From: an uncultured Desulfovibrio sp. | GTDB lineage: Bacteria; Desulfobacterota; Desulfovibrionia; Desulfovibrionales; Desulfovibrionaceae | Direction of reading: 5' to 3' | Length of the DNA stretch: 64,000 nucleotides | Assembly: GCA_913060505.1 (NCBI GenBank) | Contig: CAJXRQ010000001.1 | Span: forward strand, 310,001 to 374,000 | Part shown: one piece after another, positions 56,696 through 64,000 of the stretch | Layout of the letters: the number at the start of each line of letters is the position of its first letter | Numbering within the stretch: position 1 is the first letter of the stretch | Program-made: the position numbers and the translations under genes | Notes under the pieces: generated by a model | What the model saw: the letters and a program-made list of their open reading frames with translations, nothing else | What the model was told of the DNA's origin: nothing | Databases searched by the model: none

Positions 56696-59389
56696 TTAGG
56701 CGGCTTTTACCGAACGCCGTTTATCCAATTCAACAAGCAGAAATACCCCCACCCCGCAGGCCAGAACCTTGAGCCAATCGAACAGTGATATGGGAGCACT
56801 GCCGAACACGGTGTTCATGAACGGGGCGTAGGTATACATGAGTTGCAGCAGAAGCATGAATACGAAGCCGCCGCTGACCCATGGATTGCTCATGAGCCCC
56901 AGAGCAAAAGGCGAACGGCTGAATGAGCGGGAGTTGAAGAGGTAGAAAGCTTCCACAACCACGAAAACATTGACTGCCATGGTTCTGGCTTTTTCCGTTG
57001 TAGCTCCCGAGACCAGCTCAAGCTCAAAGAGCCCGAAGGCCGTGATGAGCAACAACAGACTGACCATGCCAACCCGTTTGAGAATGGTCCTGTCCCAAAG
57101 CGGTTTGTCCGGTCTGCGTGGAGGGGTATTCATGATGCCTTTTTCTTTGGGCTCGAAAGCCAGCATCATACCCAGGCAACCAGCTGTGGTCATGTTGATC
57201 CACAATATCTGAACGGGCAGGATGGGCAGAGTTGCCCCGAACAGGATGGCCGCAAGGATGACCAGTCCTTCTCCTGTATTGGTGGGCAGCGTCCATGCGA
57301 TGAATTTTGTCAGATTGGCGAACACGCCTCTCCCTTCTTCCACAGCGGCCTCGATGGTGGCAAAGTTATCGTCCGTCAGCACCATGTCTGCGGCTTCCTT
57401 GGCTGCTTCCGTTCCGTTCATGCCCATGGCGATGCCTATGTCAGCCTGTCTGAGCGCCGGAGCGTCGTTGACGCCGTCACCTGTCATGGCGCAGATTTCA
57501 CCCTGAGATTGCAAGGCCATGACCAGCCTCAGCTTTTGTTCCGGGGAGACTCGGGCGAAAACCGAAATGCCTCGCGCTGTTTCCATGAGCTCCTTATCCG
57601 ACATGGCCGAGATTTCACTGCCGGTCAGGACTTGGCAGGTATTCGACAGGACGCACTCGGAGCGTTCCAGCTGGAGCATGTTTCCGATAGCCTGCGCGGT
57701 AACGGCATGGTCTCCGGTGATCATTTTTACATCCACGCCGGCCCTGTGGCAGCTATCAATAGCCTTTCTGACCTCATTGCGTGGTGGGTCAATCATTCCC
57801 TGCAAACCAAGAAATTCCAGGCCGGAGTCAAGACCGTGCTTGTCGAAAGAATCCGGGGAAAGACCGGTTTTGCGTGCAAGAGCCAAAACACGCAATCCCT
57901 TGGAGGCCAGAGTGTTTTGCATGTCCTGAATTGCTGCCGCGTCCAAATCGGTCGGAGTGCCGTCCGATCCGAAATCGGAATCGCATTTTGAAAGTATGAC
58001 CTCGACAGCCCCTTTCACGTATGCAACCGGACCTTCCGGCCCCGTGTGCAACGTGGCCATGTATTGCAGGGCCGATTCAAACGGGATTGCCGTTACGCGG
58101 GGAAAAATCTTGTTTTCGGTCGTCCGATCCAGTCCTCCCTTGACTGCGGACACCAATAACGCCGCTTCAGTCGGATCGCCCTGTACCTCCGTCCTGTCCC
58201 CGGATCTTTTAAGCTCGGCATCGTTGCAAAGCAGCCCGGCGCGCAGGCATTCCTGCAAGAGTACTCCAGATTCGGATTCCTTTTGCGGGCGTATTTTCCC
58301 ACGTGTGTCATACCCGGAACCGGAGACTTCATAAATCGTCTGGCCGCAGTAAATTTCCTGCACTGTCATTTCGTTTTGTGTCAGGGTGCCGGTTTTATCG
58401 GTGCAGATAACTGTTGTGCCGCCAAGCGTTTCCACGGCGGGAAGCTTGCGTACAATGGCTTTTTTTTCGGCCATCCGGGAAACGCCGAGGGCAAGAATGA
58501 CCGTAATGGCGGCGGGCAACCCTTCGGGAATGGCTCCCACGGCAAGGGCTACAGCCGCCATGAACATTTCCGTTGCAGGCTCGTCGCGCAAAATTCCGAA
58601 TGCAAAAGCCAATCCTGCCAGGATGAGAATAGTCACCAGCAGGATATGGCTAAAATGTGTTATTTTTTTGGTGAGTGGAGTCATGATGTCCTGCGCGGAC
58701 TCAACCAGGTCGGAAATGCGTCCCAATTCCGTTGCTGCGCCTGTTGCCACAACGATACCGCGTCCCTGTCCATAGCTCACAATTGTTCCGGCAAAGGCCA
58801 TGCAGTGCCTGTCGGCAAGCGTCGCATCAATGTCGGATTCTTCGCGATCTTTGGTCGTGGGGATGGATTCTCCGGTCAAAGCGGATTCATCCACACGCAG
58901 TTCCCAGGTGTCCACAATGCGCATGTCCGCCGGGACTTTATCTCCTGAGCCGAGCAAGACCACGTCGCCCGGAACCAGCTGTGCAGCGTCCACCTGTTGT
59001 TTCGCTCCGCAACGGATCACCGTGGCCTGAGTACGCATGGAGGATGCGAGCGCTTCAAGTGCCCGAACCGCCTTGAGCTCCTGAAGGAAACCCACCACAG
59101 CATTCACCATGACAACGCCGAGAATGACGGCGGAGTCAATCCATTCGCCAAGGAGTGCCGTTATGACTCCGGCAATGATGAGGATATATACGAGTGGCTG
59201 ATGGAATTGCAGTAAAAAGCGTTGCCATGCAGGTTGCGTCTTTTTGCTGGTGATGACGTTTTCCCCGAAATGCTCCAGACGAAGTTCCGTTTCAAAAAGG
59301 TCCAGCCCTTTTTGCGCATCCACATCCAGCAGCTCCGTAATCTTTTCGACCGGAATATGGTGCCAGTGTTTTTTCATGAGCGTCTGCAT
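56696..59389 (-). CDS. P-type cation-transporting ATPase (calcium-type, P2)
   Basis: 897 residues with GGGAGG 6 bp before the ATG. The N-terminal domain has the actuator motif TGES at 172-175, IPEGLPA at 287-293 (P2A-type transmembrane helix 4), the phosphorylation site DKTGTLTQNE with D331, MITGDHAVTA and the TGDGVNDAPAL hinge. About ten membrane segments. It pumps a divalent cation, most likely calcium, out of the cytoplasm; specificity is inferred from IPEGLPA. It converges on the glycosyltransferase gene with an 8-bp gap. Confidence 0.93.
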   Translation of the reverse strand: MQTLMKKHWHHIPVEKITELLDVDAQKGLDLFETELRLEHFGENVITSKKTQPAWQRFLLQFHQPLVYILIIAGVITALLGEWIDSAVILGVVMVNAVVGFLQELKAVRALEALASSMRTQATVIRCGAKQQVDAAQLVPGDVVLLGSGDKVPADMRIVDTWELRVDESALTGESIPTTKDREESDIDATLADRHCMAFAGTIVSYGQGRGIVVATGAATELGRISDLVESAQDIMTPLTKKITHFSHILLVTILILAGLAFAFGILRDEPATEMFMAAVALAVGAIPEGLPAAITVILALGVSRMAEKKAIVRKLPAVETLGGTTVICTDKTGTLTQNEMTVQEIYCGQTIYEVSGSGYDTRGKIRPQKESESGVLLQECLRAGLLCNDAELKRSGDRTEVQGDPTEAALLVSAVKGGLDRTTENKIFPRVTAIPFESALQYMATLHTGPEGPVAYVKGAVEVILSKCDSDFGSDGTPTDLDAAAIQDMQNTLASKGLRVLALARKTGLSPDSFDKHGLDSGLEFLGLQGMIDPPRNEVRKAIDSCHRAGVDVKMITGDHAVTAQAIGNMLQLERSECVLSNTCQVLTGSEISAMSDKELMETARGISVFARVSPEQKLRLVMALQSQGEICAMTGDGVNDAPALRQADIGIAMGMNGTEAAKEAADMVLTDDNFATIEAAVEEGRGVFANLTKFIAWTLPTNTGEGLVILAAILFGATLPILPVQILWINMTTAGCLGMMLAFEPKEKGIMNTPPRRPDKPLWDRTILKRVGMVSLLLLITAFGLFELELVSGATTEKARTMAVNVFVVVEAFYLFNSRSFSRSPFALGLMSNPWVSGGFVFMLLLQLMYTYAPFMNTVFGSAPISLFDWLKVLACGVGVFLLVELDKRRSVKAA

Positions 59390-59514
59390 GATAGCCTCCC
59401 GACCATATGCCTGCGCCAGGCTCGGCGCATGTTTTTTGATTCTCCGATTGGAACATAATTCGAGGAAAGGTCAAGGTGGTTAAAGAACCATTCTTGCACG
59501 ATAGTTTTCATGCG

Positions 59515-59548
59515 TTGACAAATTTACCTGTTCGGGGAATAGTATAAT
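59515..59548 (+). promoter_or_regulatory. Candidate promoter upstream of psiE-like gene with long spacer
   Basis: A perfect TTGACA (59515-59520) and a perfect TATAAT (59543-59548) are present, but 22 bp separate them, longer than the usual 17. If both are used the promoter would need an activator; otherwise a weaker -35 closer to the -10 is used. Confidence 0.4.
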
Positions 59549-59610
59549 GGACTGTAAATCGTATACTTCCCCATTTGGGACGAGGGGAGCAGACAAGGAG
59601 TCGGGGACTG

Positions 59611-60099
59611 ATGTTTTTTTGTGACCAGAAGAATTATTCGCACAAAAACGAAGACAGTCTTATGCGCTATCTTTGGTTCATCATCCGGATTTGTGTCCGT
59701 GGACTGGCGCTGCTCATGACCATGGTCATCGTTTGGGGCATTTTCGATGTCGTCTATGTCCTGTATCAGCGGATGATGACGCCACCTTACTTTCTTCTCA
59801 ACATAAACGACATTCTCGCCACGTTCGGAGCGTTCATGGCCGTGCTTATCGCCATCGAAATATTTGCCAACATCGTCATCTACCTGCAATCGGAGATGAT
59901 CCATCTCCGGCTTGTAATTTCAACCGCGCTCATGGCCGCGGCAAGAAAGGTTATCGTCCTTGATTATTCCGTGAACAATTATCTTGAGGTGTTATCCGTA
60001 GCCTGTGTGATATTGGCCCTTGCCGTATGCTATTGGCTGATCGTGCTGACCTCCCGCCAAATGGATCGACCCGACACTGCAACCCAAAAGGCTGGATAG
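59611..60099 (+). CDS. PsiE-like membrane protein
   Basis: 162 residues from ATG at 59611. Four membrane segments are visible: LLMTMVIVWGIFDVVYVLY, ILATFGAFMAVLIAIEIFAN, the ISTALMAAARKVIVLDY region and EVLSVACVILALAVCYWLIV. It matches the PsiE (phosphate-starvation-inducible) family, whose function is unknown. The AAGGAG is 11 bp before the chosen ATG; later starts at 59662 are possible. A secreted protein gene follows 21 bp later. Confidence 0.8.
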   Translation: MFFCDQKNYSHKNEDSLMRYLWFIIRICVRGLALLMTMVIVWGIFDVVYVLYQRMMTPPYFLLNINDILATFGAFMAVLIAIEIFANIVIYLQSEMIHLRLVISTALMAAARKVIVLDYSVNNYLEVLSVACVILALAVCYWLIVLTSRQMDRPDTATQKAG

Positions 60100-60120
60100 A
60101 GCCTTACAAAGGAGCGAACA

Positions 60121-60615
60121 ATGAAGACTGGAAGAATCGTTTTCGTCATGTTGGTAGTCATGTGCTGTATGGTTTCTTCGGCCTTTGCGGATCCAAGTAT
60201 TGTTCTGGCTGATAAACAGAAGATCAAGACGTATCGAACCATGGACAAGGCTAAGGATACTTCGTTTTTCTCAGCAAAATGGAGCAGCGTTTTCAAGAAT
60301 TGTCGGGGGAAGGACGTTTCTGTAAAAATAGTTGCTGCGGCGGTGAGAAAAAGTGCGTCGTCATATTCCTATGTCTGGCGCGATATTTACACTCGTACAA
60401 GTCAGACAGACCTTATGGTGGAGTTTTTTATTGATTCGGAAAAGGTGCTGTTGGTGGAGAATCCTCAACGGACGACCCTTGGTTTCGACCATATCCTTCC
60501 CGGAGGCGAGAGCCTTGAGGTTTTTGTCGATGCCTCCGAGTTTTCTAGCAACATAATGTTTGACGTGCGTGTGGTAAGCGATGCTCCCACGCTCGAAAGC
60601 ATGTGCGGTCTCTAG
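60121..60615 (+). CDS. Secreted protein of unknown function
   Basis: 164 residues with AAGGAGCGAAC upstream. A clear signal peptide (MKTGRIVFVMLVVMCCMVSS, cleavage probably after AFA, residue 23) leads a polar domain rich in beta-type segments, with several serines and lysines and a C-terminal CGL. I do not recognise the family. It follows the PsiE-like gene in an apparent two-gene unit, ending in a convergent terminator. Confidence 0.7.
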   Translation: MKTGRIVFVMLVVMCCMVSSAFADPSIVLADKQKIKTYRTMDKAKDTSFFSAKWSSVFKNCRGKDVSVKIVAAAVRKSASSYSYVWRDIYTRTSQTDLMVEFFIDSEKVLLVENPQRTTLGFDHILPGGESLEVFVDASEFSSNIMFDVRVVSDAPTLESMCGL

Positions 60616-60661
60616 CAGGGAGCATGAACGTCATTACCCATCCCAATGATTTTGCAGGGAA

Positions 60662-60689
60662 AACGCCCCGTTCATATGAGCGGGGCGTT
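60662..60689. terminator. Convergent terminator between the secreted-protein gene and the MFS gene
   Basis: AACGCCCCG (60662-60670) and CGGGGCGTT (60681-60689) form a 9-bp stem. The minus-strand side is followed by TTTT-like sequence, so it may end the MFS transcript best, while also serving the plus-strand unit. Confidence 0.8.
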
Positions 60690-60700
60690 GTTGTCTTGCC

Positions 60701-61891
60701 TTAATATTCCTTGACGGGTTCCTGTCGGGTGGATTCCATCCTCATGGAAATGGTGAACAGTATACCCAGCGCTGCGGCTATTGCGCCGACCATGAAAACC
60801 ACAGGGTAACCGAGTCTGTCCGCCAATCCGCCAGTGAGCGGCGCGGAAACGGCGTAGGCCAAGTCCTGAAAAGCCGCAAAACCGCCGAAAGCCGTCCCGC
60901 GGAGTTCGCTCGGCACACGCTTGACGACTTCCACTCCCATGGCCGGGAATATCATGGAACATCCCAGTCCTGTGAGCAATGAACCGGCCAATGCCGTGTA
61001 GACGTCCGGCGCCAGCCATAAGAGTGTTTGTCCCGCCAATTCTACGGCCAGTGAATAGAACGCCAACCGGACTCCGCCAATTTTATCCGGCAACGCTCCG
61101 AAGAGAATGCGACTAATCACAAAACCGAAGCCGAAGCAGCTCAGACCGAAGCCCGCATATGGCCATCCGTTGCTTTTGAAATAGAGCGAAATGAATGCGC
61201 CAAGCACGGCAAAGCCTACACCTTGCAGGCCTACCACTGCACCCTGTTGCCAGATCATGTGTATAATCCGTAAAAATGATTTCCGAGGGGCTGTTTTTTT
61301 CTCCGGGAGCACCGCCCGGGCATTGGCCAGCAGGCCGCCTCCTGCCAACGGCAGAATAAGACTAAGCCCCATTAATAGTATGAAGCCGTAATCTTCATAT
61401 ACCGTCAGGCCAATTGGTCCACCGACTGCAAAAGCCCCGTACATGGCCATGCCGGCAACAGAGAGTACTTTTCCTGAATGTTGCGGCCCGATCAGGGCGA
61501 AATGCCAGTTGATGATCCCCGTCAGTGTCATGCTTTCGCCAAGACCCAACAACAACCGGCCACAAAGCAGGATTGCATATGCCGCAGGGCGCGGCAGTCC
61601 CGGACATGCTGAGGCGAGGCATATGCCCGCAGCAGACATGTAAATGACAAGCCCCAGCATGGCGCACTTCTTGGTGCTGCGGGTATCTGCAAAGTTTCCT
61701 GCATAGCTTCTTGAAAAAATCGTGGAGATAAAGGCTATCCCCACAGCCAGGCCACCCATCCAGTTCGGCAGGCCAAGCTTTTGGCCGACGTATACGGAAA
61801 TGACAGGCAACGCTATTGCCACGGAAAGATAGGAAATGAAAATCGCAATACCCATTCTGAAAAGGCATTTTACACAAGAGTCTTTTTGCAT
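60701..61891 (-). CDS. MFS transporter of the YhhS/arabinose-efflux-like type
   Basis: 396 residues from ATG at 61889-61891, with GGAGAA 5 bp upstream; an upstream in-frame ATG at 61903 has no Shine-Dalgarno sequence. Twelve membrane segments; motifs include GGLAVGIAFISTIFSRSYAG, GRLLLGLGES and RGTAFGGFAAFQDLAYAVSA. The family exports sugars or drugs; the substrate is unknown. A structured leader lies upstream. Confidence 0.85.
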   Translation of the reverse strand: MQKDSCVKCLFRMGIAIFISYLSVAIALPVISVYVGQKLGLPNWMGGLAVGIAFISTIFSRSYAGNFADTRSTKKCAMLGLVIYMSAAGICLASACPGLPRPAAYAILLCGRLLLGLGESMTLTGIINWHFALIGPQHSGKVLSVAGMAMYGAFAVGGPIGLTVYEDYGFILLMGLSLILPLAGGGLLANARAVLPEKKTAPRKSFLRIIHMIWQQGAVVGLQGVGFAVLGAFISLYFKSNGWPYAGFGLSCFGFGFVISRILFGALPDKIGGVRLAFYSLAVELAGQTLLWLAPDVYTALAGSLLTGLGCSMIFPAMGVEVVKRVPSELRGTAFGGFAAFQDLAYAVSAPLTGGLADRLGYPVVFMVGAIAAALGILFTISMRMESTRQEPVKEY

Positions 61892-62107
61892 CGGGTTCTC
61901 CATGGTTGAAGTCCATGGGGGGAGATGAAATATAAAAACGCACTCTCCTGACCACAGGTGGACAAGCTAGTGCGTTGGTTGTCGTTAACGCGTACGGAGG
62001 TAGGCAAAAGATGTCTACCCATTCTCAATTTTGGAGACAGTGCAACTCGGAGGTTGCTTTGTCCAAGAAGAAGGTTGTCGGGTGCCATTGACGAGAGCCC
62101 GTGTGTT
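61892..62107 (-). promoter_or_regulatory. Structured leader of the MFS gene (possible attenuator or riboswitch)
   Basis: Read leftward, the 216-base untranslated region ends in a terminator-type hairpin: AACGCACT and AGTGCGTT (stem at 61969-61976 and 61937-61944) followed by TTTTTATATTT. Upstream, GCACTGTCTCC (62043-62033) can pair instead with GGAGAGTGC (61948-61940), which would break that hairpin. A GGTAG/CTACC stem lies between. No known riboswitch class was recognised. Confidence 0.5.
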
Positions 62108-62914
62108 TTACTGACAGGCAGCAATTTTTTCATACAGTTGGCGGCATTCGTTTTCACTGGCCCGGAGTCCAAGCTCTTCGCACAGTATTTGTTCGAGTTC
62201 TTTCGGATTGGCAATCTCCATGCTTTGCGTTTCCGATTGCCGTATGACCCAGTATTTCAAATCTATCAAGGAGCGGGTTTCGTCTTCCAGAATTCGTGAT
62301 GTTACCAAATGTTTCACGAAGTTCGCGTCAGGGTGTTTGTGGGAGAAGAAATGTCCCAATTCACAGTCAGCCTGACCATAGCGGGCCAACTCGAAGCGAT
62401 ACAGGGAGAAAAAGTCACCGTCCTTGAATACCTGCATGTGATATTCGCCTGGATGGCGCTCTTTAATGCGAAAGTTGTTTCTGCCTGTATTGACTTCACA
62501 GCCGGACATCGGAACCGGAAGCGACGGTCCGAGAAAACCAAAACCTACATCCACGACATACTGTTGCCCTGCATATTCTACCATTGTGATTCGATGTGTT
62601 AATCCGGGGTGAATATCCTGATTATGGATCACACGAGCCAGAAAAAGCTTTGGGGAAAATCCAAGCTCTTTCAACACCTCGAAAAACAGGCCATTTTGTT
62701 CAAAGCAGTACCCGCCGCGACGTCTGACAACAATTCGTTGATAGAGCGATGGAAAATCCAATGGCAAGTCATCACCGAGTTGGCATCCCAAACTGCTGAA
62801 GGCAAAAGTAGCTACATGCCGGGTAGCTGCATCACAAAGAAAGTTGAAATCCGGATTCCGGTTATGCAGATCGAGGGTCTGCAGATATTTTTCTGTCATT
62901 GTGCGCCGTTCCAT
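62108..62914 (-). CDS. Arylamine N-acetyltransferase
   Basis: 268 residues from ATG at 62912-62914, preceded by GGTGGGA. The catalytic triad is C70 (RRRGGYCFEQN), H107 (GLTHRITMV) and D122 (VDVGFG). It acetylates aromatic amines and hydrazines using acetyl-CoA. The frame is open to 62959, but the Shine-Dalgarno sequence points to 62914; a later ATG at 62899 is also possible. It precedes the MFS gene, which is transcribed the same way. Confidence 0.92.
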   Translation of the reverse strand: MERRTMTEKYLQTLDLHNRNPDFNFLCDAATRHVATFAFSSLGCQLGDDLPLDFPSLYQRIVVRRRGGYCFEQNGLFFEVLKELGFSPKLFLARVIHNQDIHPGLTHRITMVEYAGQQYVVDVGFGFLGPSLPVPMSGCEVNTGRNNFRIKERHPGEYHMQVFKDGDFFSLYRFELARYGQADCELGHFFSHKHPDANFVKHLVTSRILEDETRSLIDLKYWVIRQSETQSMEIANPKELEQILCEELGLRASENECRQLYEKIAACQ

Positions 62915-62955
62915 ATAATTCCCACCTTGAGTAAAGAGCAATGTTGTCGTGTTTG

Positions 62956-63213
62956 TCATAAATTCTTAAAAGATTTTTGTATATTCGTTGCCTTTTTCGT
63001 CAGTTGTGAATGCTCTGAGCAGGCCTGAATAGACATAACCAAATGAAGTTGGTGTAACTCCTGTGCTGTATAAGTGTTCATTTTTTTTTTCAGGCTGATG
63101 CAGGTGCAAATTTCTTGTAAGGATTCCCAGGTGGCTTCCTGAATCTTTTCATATTCTTCAATAGCCTTTCGCAAGGCTGACAGCGCTTTTGATTCCAATA
63201 CAGGATCGATCAC
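62956..63213 (-). CDS. Small hypothetical protein
   Basis: 85 residues if started at GTG 63213, with GGGAG 5 bp upstream; a TTG at 63228 gives five more. Heptad-like helical stretches (ALRKAIEEYEKIQEATWESL) are followed by CTC and a lysine-rich C-terminus. I do not recognise a family. It is A+T-rich compared with its neighbours, so it could be non-coding. Confidence 0.4.
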   Translation of the reverse strand: MIDPVLESKALSALRKAIEEYEKIQEATWESLQEICTCISLKKKMNTYTAQELHQLHLVMSIQACSEHSQLTKKATNIQKSFKNL

Positions 63214-63398
63214 GGCTTCTCCCGGCAATGTGATTATATGGCAACCAAGTTATGAGAGCTTGGTTGTTGCCTTTCGTTGTGTGTTTCTTTCGCTTCCACT
63301 GATAATATAAAAGCATTATTGGTTTTGCCAGTTCATATGTTGCCCCATTGGTTGAACAGTTTTTTTTGGGTTTTGTTTGCTTTGGTACAACGACAAAA

Positions 63399-63440
63399 CG
63401 ATGAAACACTTTCAACTATTGAGCTGAAAGCGTTTCATCG
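63399..63440. repeat. 16-bp inverted repeat (hairpin)
   Basis: CGATGAAACACTTTCA (63399-63414) and TGAAAGCGTTTCATCG (63425-63440) pair with one mismatch around a 10-base loop. On the minus strand the right-hand side is followed by TTTT, so it could end transcription of the yceI-like gene. Confidence 0.65.
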
Positions 63441-63551
63441 TAAATTCTGTGGCGTTGAAGCCGGGATCCATACCTTGGATAAATTGCAGCATCGAAACAA
63501 TGATATGATTTTATATAAGTTTCTGCTTGTGTAAGGCTTCCTTCTGCTTCG

Positions 63552-63587
63552 CTTGGGCTTCAGGCTTTTGACCTGAAGTTGACCAAG
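63552..63587. repeat. Hairpin downstream of the yceI-like gene
   Basis: CTTGG/CCAAG outer and CTTCAGG/CCTGAAG inner pairings form a stem about 20 bases past the stop at 63608. No T-run follows, so termination is uncertain. Confidence 0.5.
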
Positions 63588-63607
63588 GATAATTAATTGG
63601 GAACAAC

Positions 63608-64000
63608 CTATTTATCCTGCAACAATTCAAAATCAACAATGATTTCGACTTCGTTGCCAATGAGTATGCCTCCTCCATCGATGGGTTGATTCCAGCCCAC
63701 GCCAAAGTTCCGTCTGTCAATGGTTATTTCGGCCTTGCCGCCGAGACGAGTGTGCCCCCAAGGGTCTTTACGCAGATCGTTCAGGCCGGTCACGATGAAA
63801 GTGGCGTCGCGGGAGATTCCCTTGACAGTCAGTTTGCCCATGGCTCCAAATCCCTTGGATGTCTGGGTTATTCGGGAACTGACAAAGGTCATGTTCGGAT
63901 ACTTGGCAGCTTCCAGAAAGTCTCCGCTTTTGAGGTGTGTGTCACGTTTATCCACCCCTGTATCAAGGCTATCGACAGCGATGATGACATTGAATGTTGT
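63608..64000 (-). CDS. YceI-like protein, C-terminal part (5' end outside window)
   Basis: The frame is open to the window end. It shows the YceI signature SLDTGVDKRDTHLKSGDFL and KYPNMTFVS, then GKLTVKGISRDATF and a C-terminal FGVGWN. YceI proteins are usually secreted lipocalin-like binders of isoprenoids. The N-terminus, including any signal peptide, is not in view; GTG at 63955 is an internal valine, not the start. Confidence 0.85.
   Translation of the reverse strand, partial: TTFNVIIAVDSLDTGVDKRDTHLKSGDFLEAAKYPNMTFVSSRITQTSKGFGAMGKLTVKGISRDATFIVTGLNDLRKDPWGHTRLGGKAEITIDRRNFGVGWNQPIDGGGILIGNEVEIIVDFELLQDK

Larger units (their letters stand above)
63214..63607. other. Gap of about 400 bp with two strong hairpins, no gene seen
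   Basis: This A+T-richer region contains no convincing coding sequence. A plus-strand frame at 63277-63534 has no Shine-Dalgarno sequence and an odd composition. Two strong inverted repeats are listed separately. Confidence 0.6.

Noticed and set aside
61870-62214. Minus-strand frame across the MFS leader
   Set aside because: It covers the hairpins and lacks a family match; the structured RNA explains the region better, though a leader peptide cannot be excluded.
63277-63534. 85-codon plus-strand frame
   Set aside because: No Shine-Dalgarno sequence, unusual composition, and it spans the strong inverted repeat.

Overview
The window looks like chromosomal DNA from a dissimilatory sulfate- or sulfite-reducing bacterium of the Desulfovibrio/Pseudodesulfovibrio type. 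The main clues are a complete dsrC with both C-terminal cysteines, hydrogenase maturation genes hypD and hypE, the futalosine menaquinone genes mqnA, mqnC, mqnE and mqnD, and LPS core genes (gmhB, kdsB, waaA) that indicate a Gram-negative envelope. This placement is inferred from gene content; no search was run. By eye the base composition is moderately G+C-rich and even, except for an A+T-richer stretch near 62.9-63.6 kb. I see no insertion sequence, prophage, CRISPR array, rRNA gene or plasmid function.

Region 1 (1-8.75 kb): the end of an unidentified gene runs into gmhB, then convergent phzF-like and flavoprotein genes. A leftward operon follows, in transcription order HD phosphohydrolase, ddl, waaA, kdsB, carA and a TPR protein. 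It joins peptidoglycan, LPS and pyrimidine/arginine precursor supply. Region 2 (8.75-13.9 kb): monocistronic dsrC with a clear terminator, hypD-hypE, a possible 26-residue lipoprotein, cheV and a tRNA-dihydrouridine synthase gene.

Region 3 (14.1-45.5 kb): four tRNA genes lead into one long rightward gene-expression cluster: tuf, rpmG, tRNA-Trp, secE, nusG, rplK, rplA, rplJ, rplL, rpoB, rpoC, rpsL, rpsG, fusA, the S10-spc-alpha ribosomal genes, secY, map, rpmJ, rpsM, rpsK, rpsD, rpoA and rplQ. An L10 leader precedes rplJ. Hairpins lie between rplL and rpoB, rpoB and rpoC, rpsL and rpsG, and fusA and rpsJ. A terminator follows rpoC and another follows rplQ. Several start codons are fixed by the position of the Shine-Dalgarno sequence.

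Region 4 (45.5-52.7 kb): a LysR regulator with a palindrome just upstream of its gene, pyruvate kinase, and a menaquinone block. In that block tetR-mqnE-mqnC-mqnA reads leftward with ATGA overlaps between tetR and mqnE and between mqnC and mqnA, divergent from mqnD. A good inverted repeat lies between the two transcription units. Region 5 (52.7-64 kb): mixed accessory and housekeeping genes, namely an FkbM methyltransferase, an EamA transporter, a small zinc-ribbon protein, darP, a GT2-TPR glycosyltransferase, a calcium-type P-ATPase, a PsiE-like membrane protein with a secreted partner, an MFS transporter, an arylamine N-acetyltransferase, a small unknown ORF and the 3' part of a yceI-like gene cut by the window edge.

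Nothing here proves a wholly new system. The observations most worth following are the untranslated region upstream of the MFS transporter, which can form mutually exclusive terminator and antiterminator-like pairings; the TetR/operator arrangement on menaquinone biosynthesis; and the possible micro-lipoprotein downstream of hypE.
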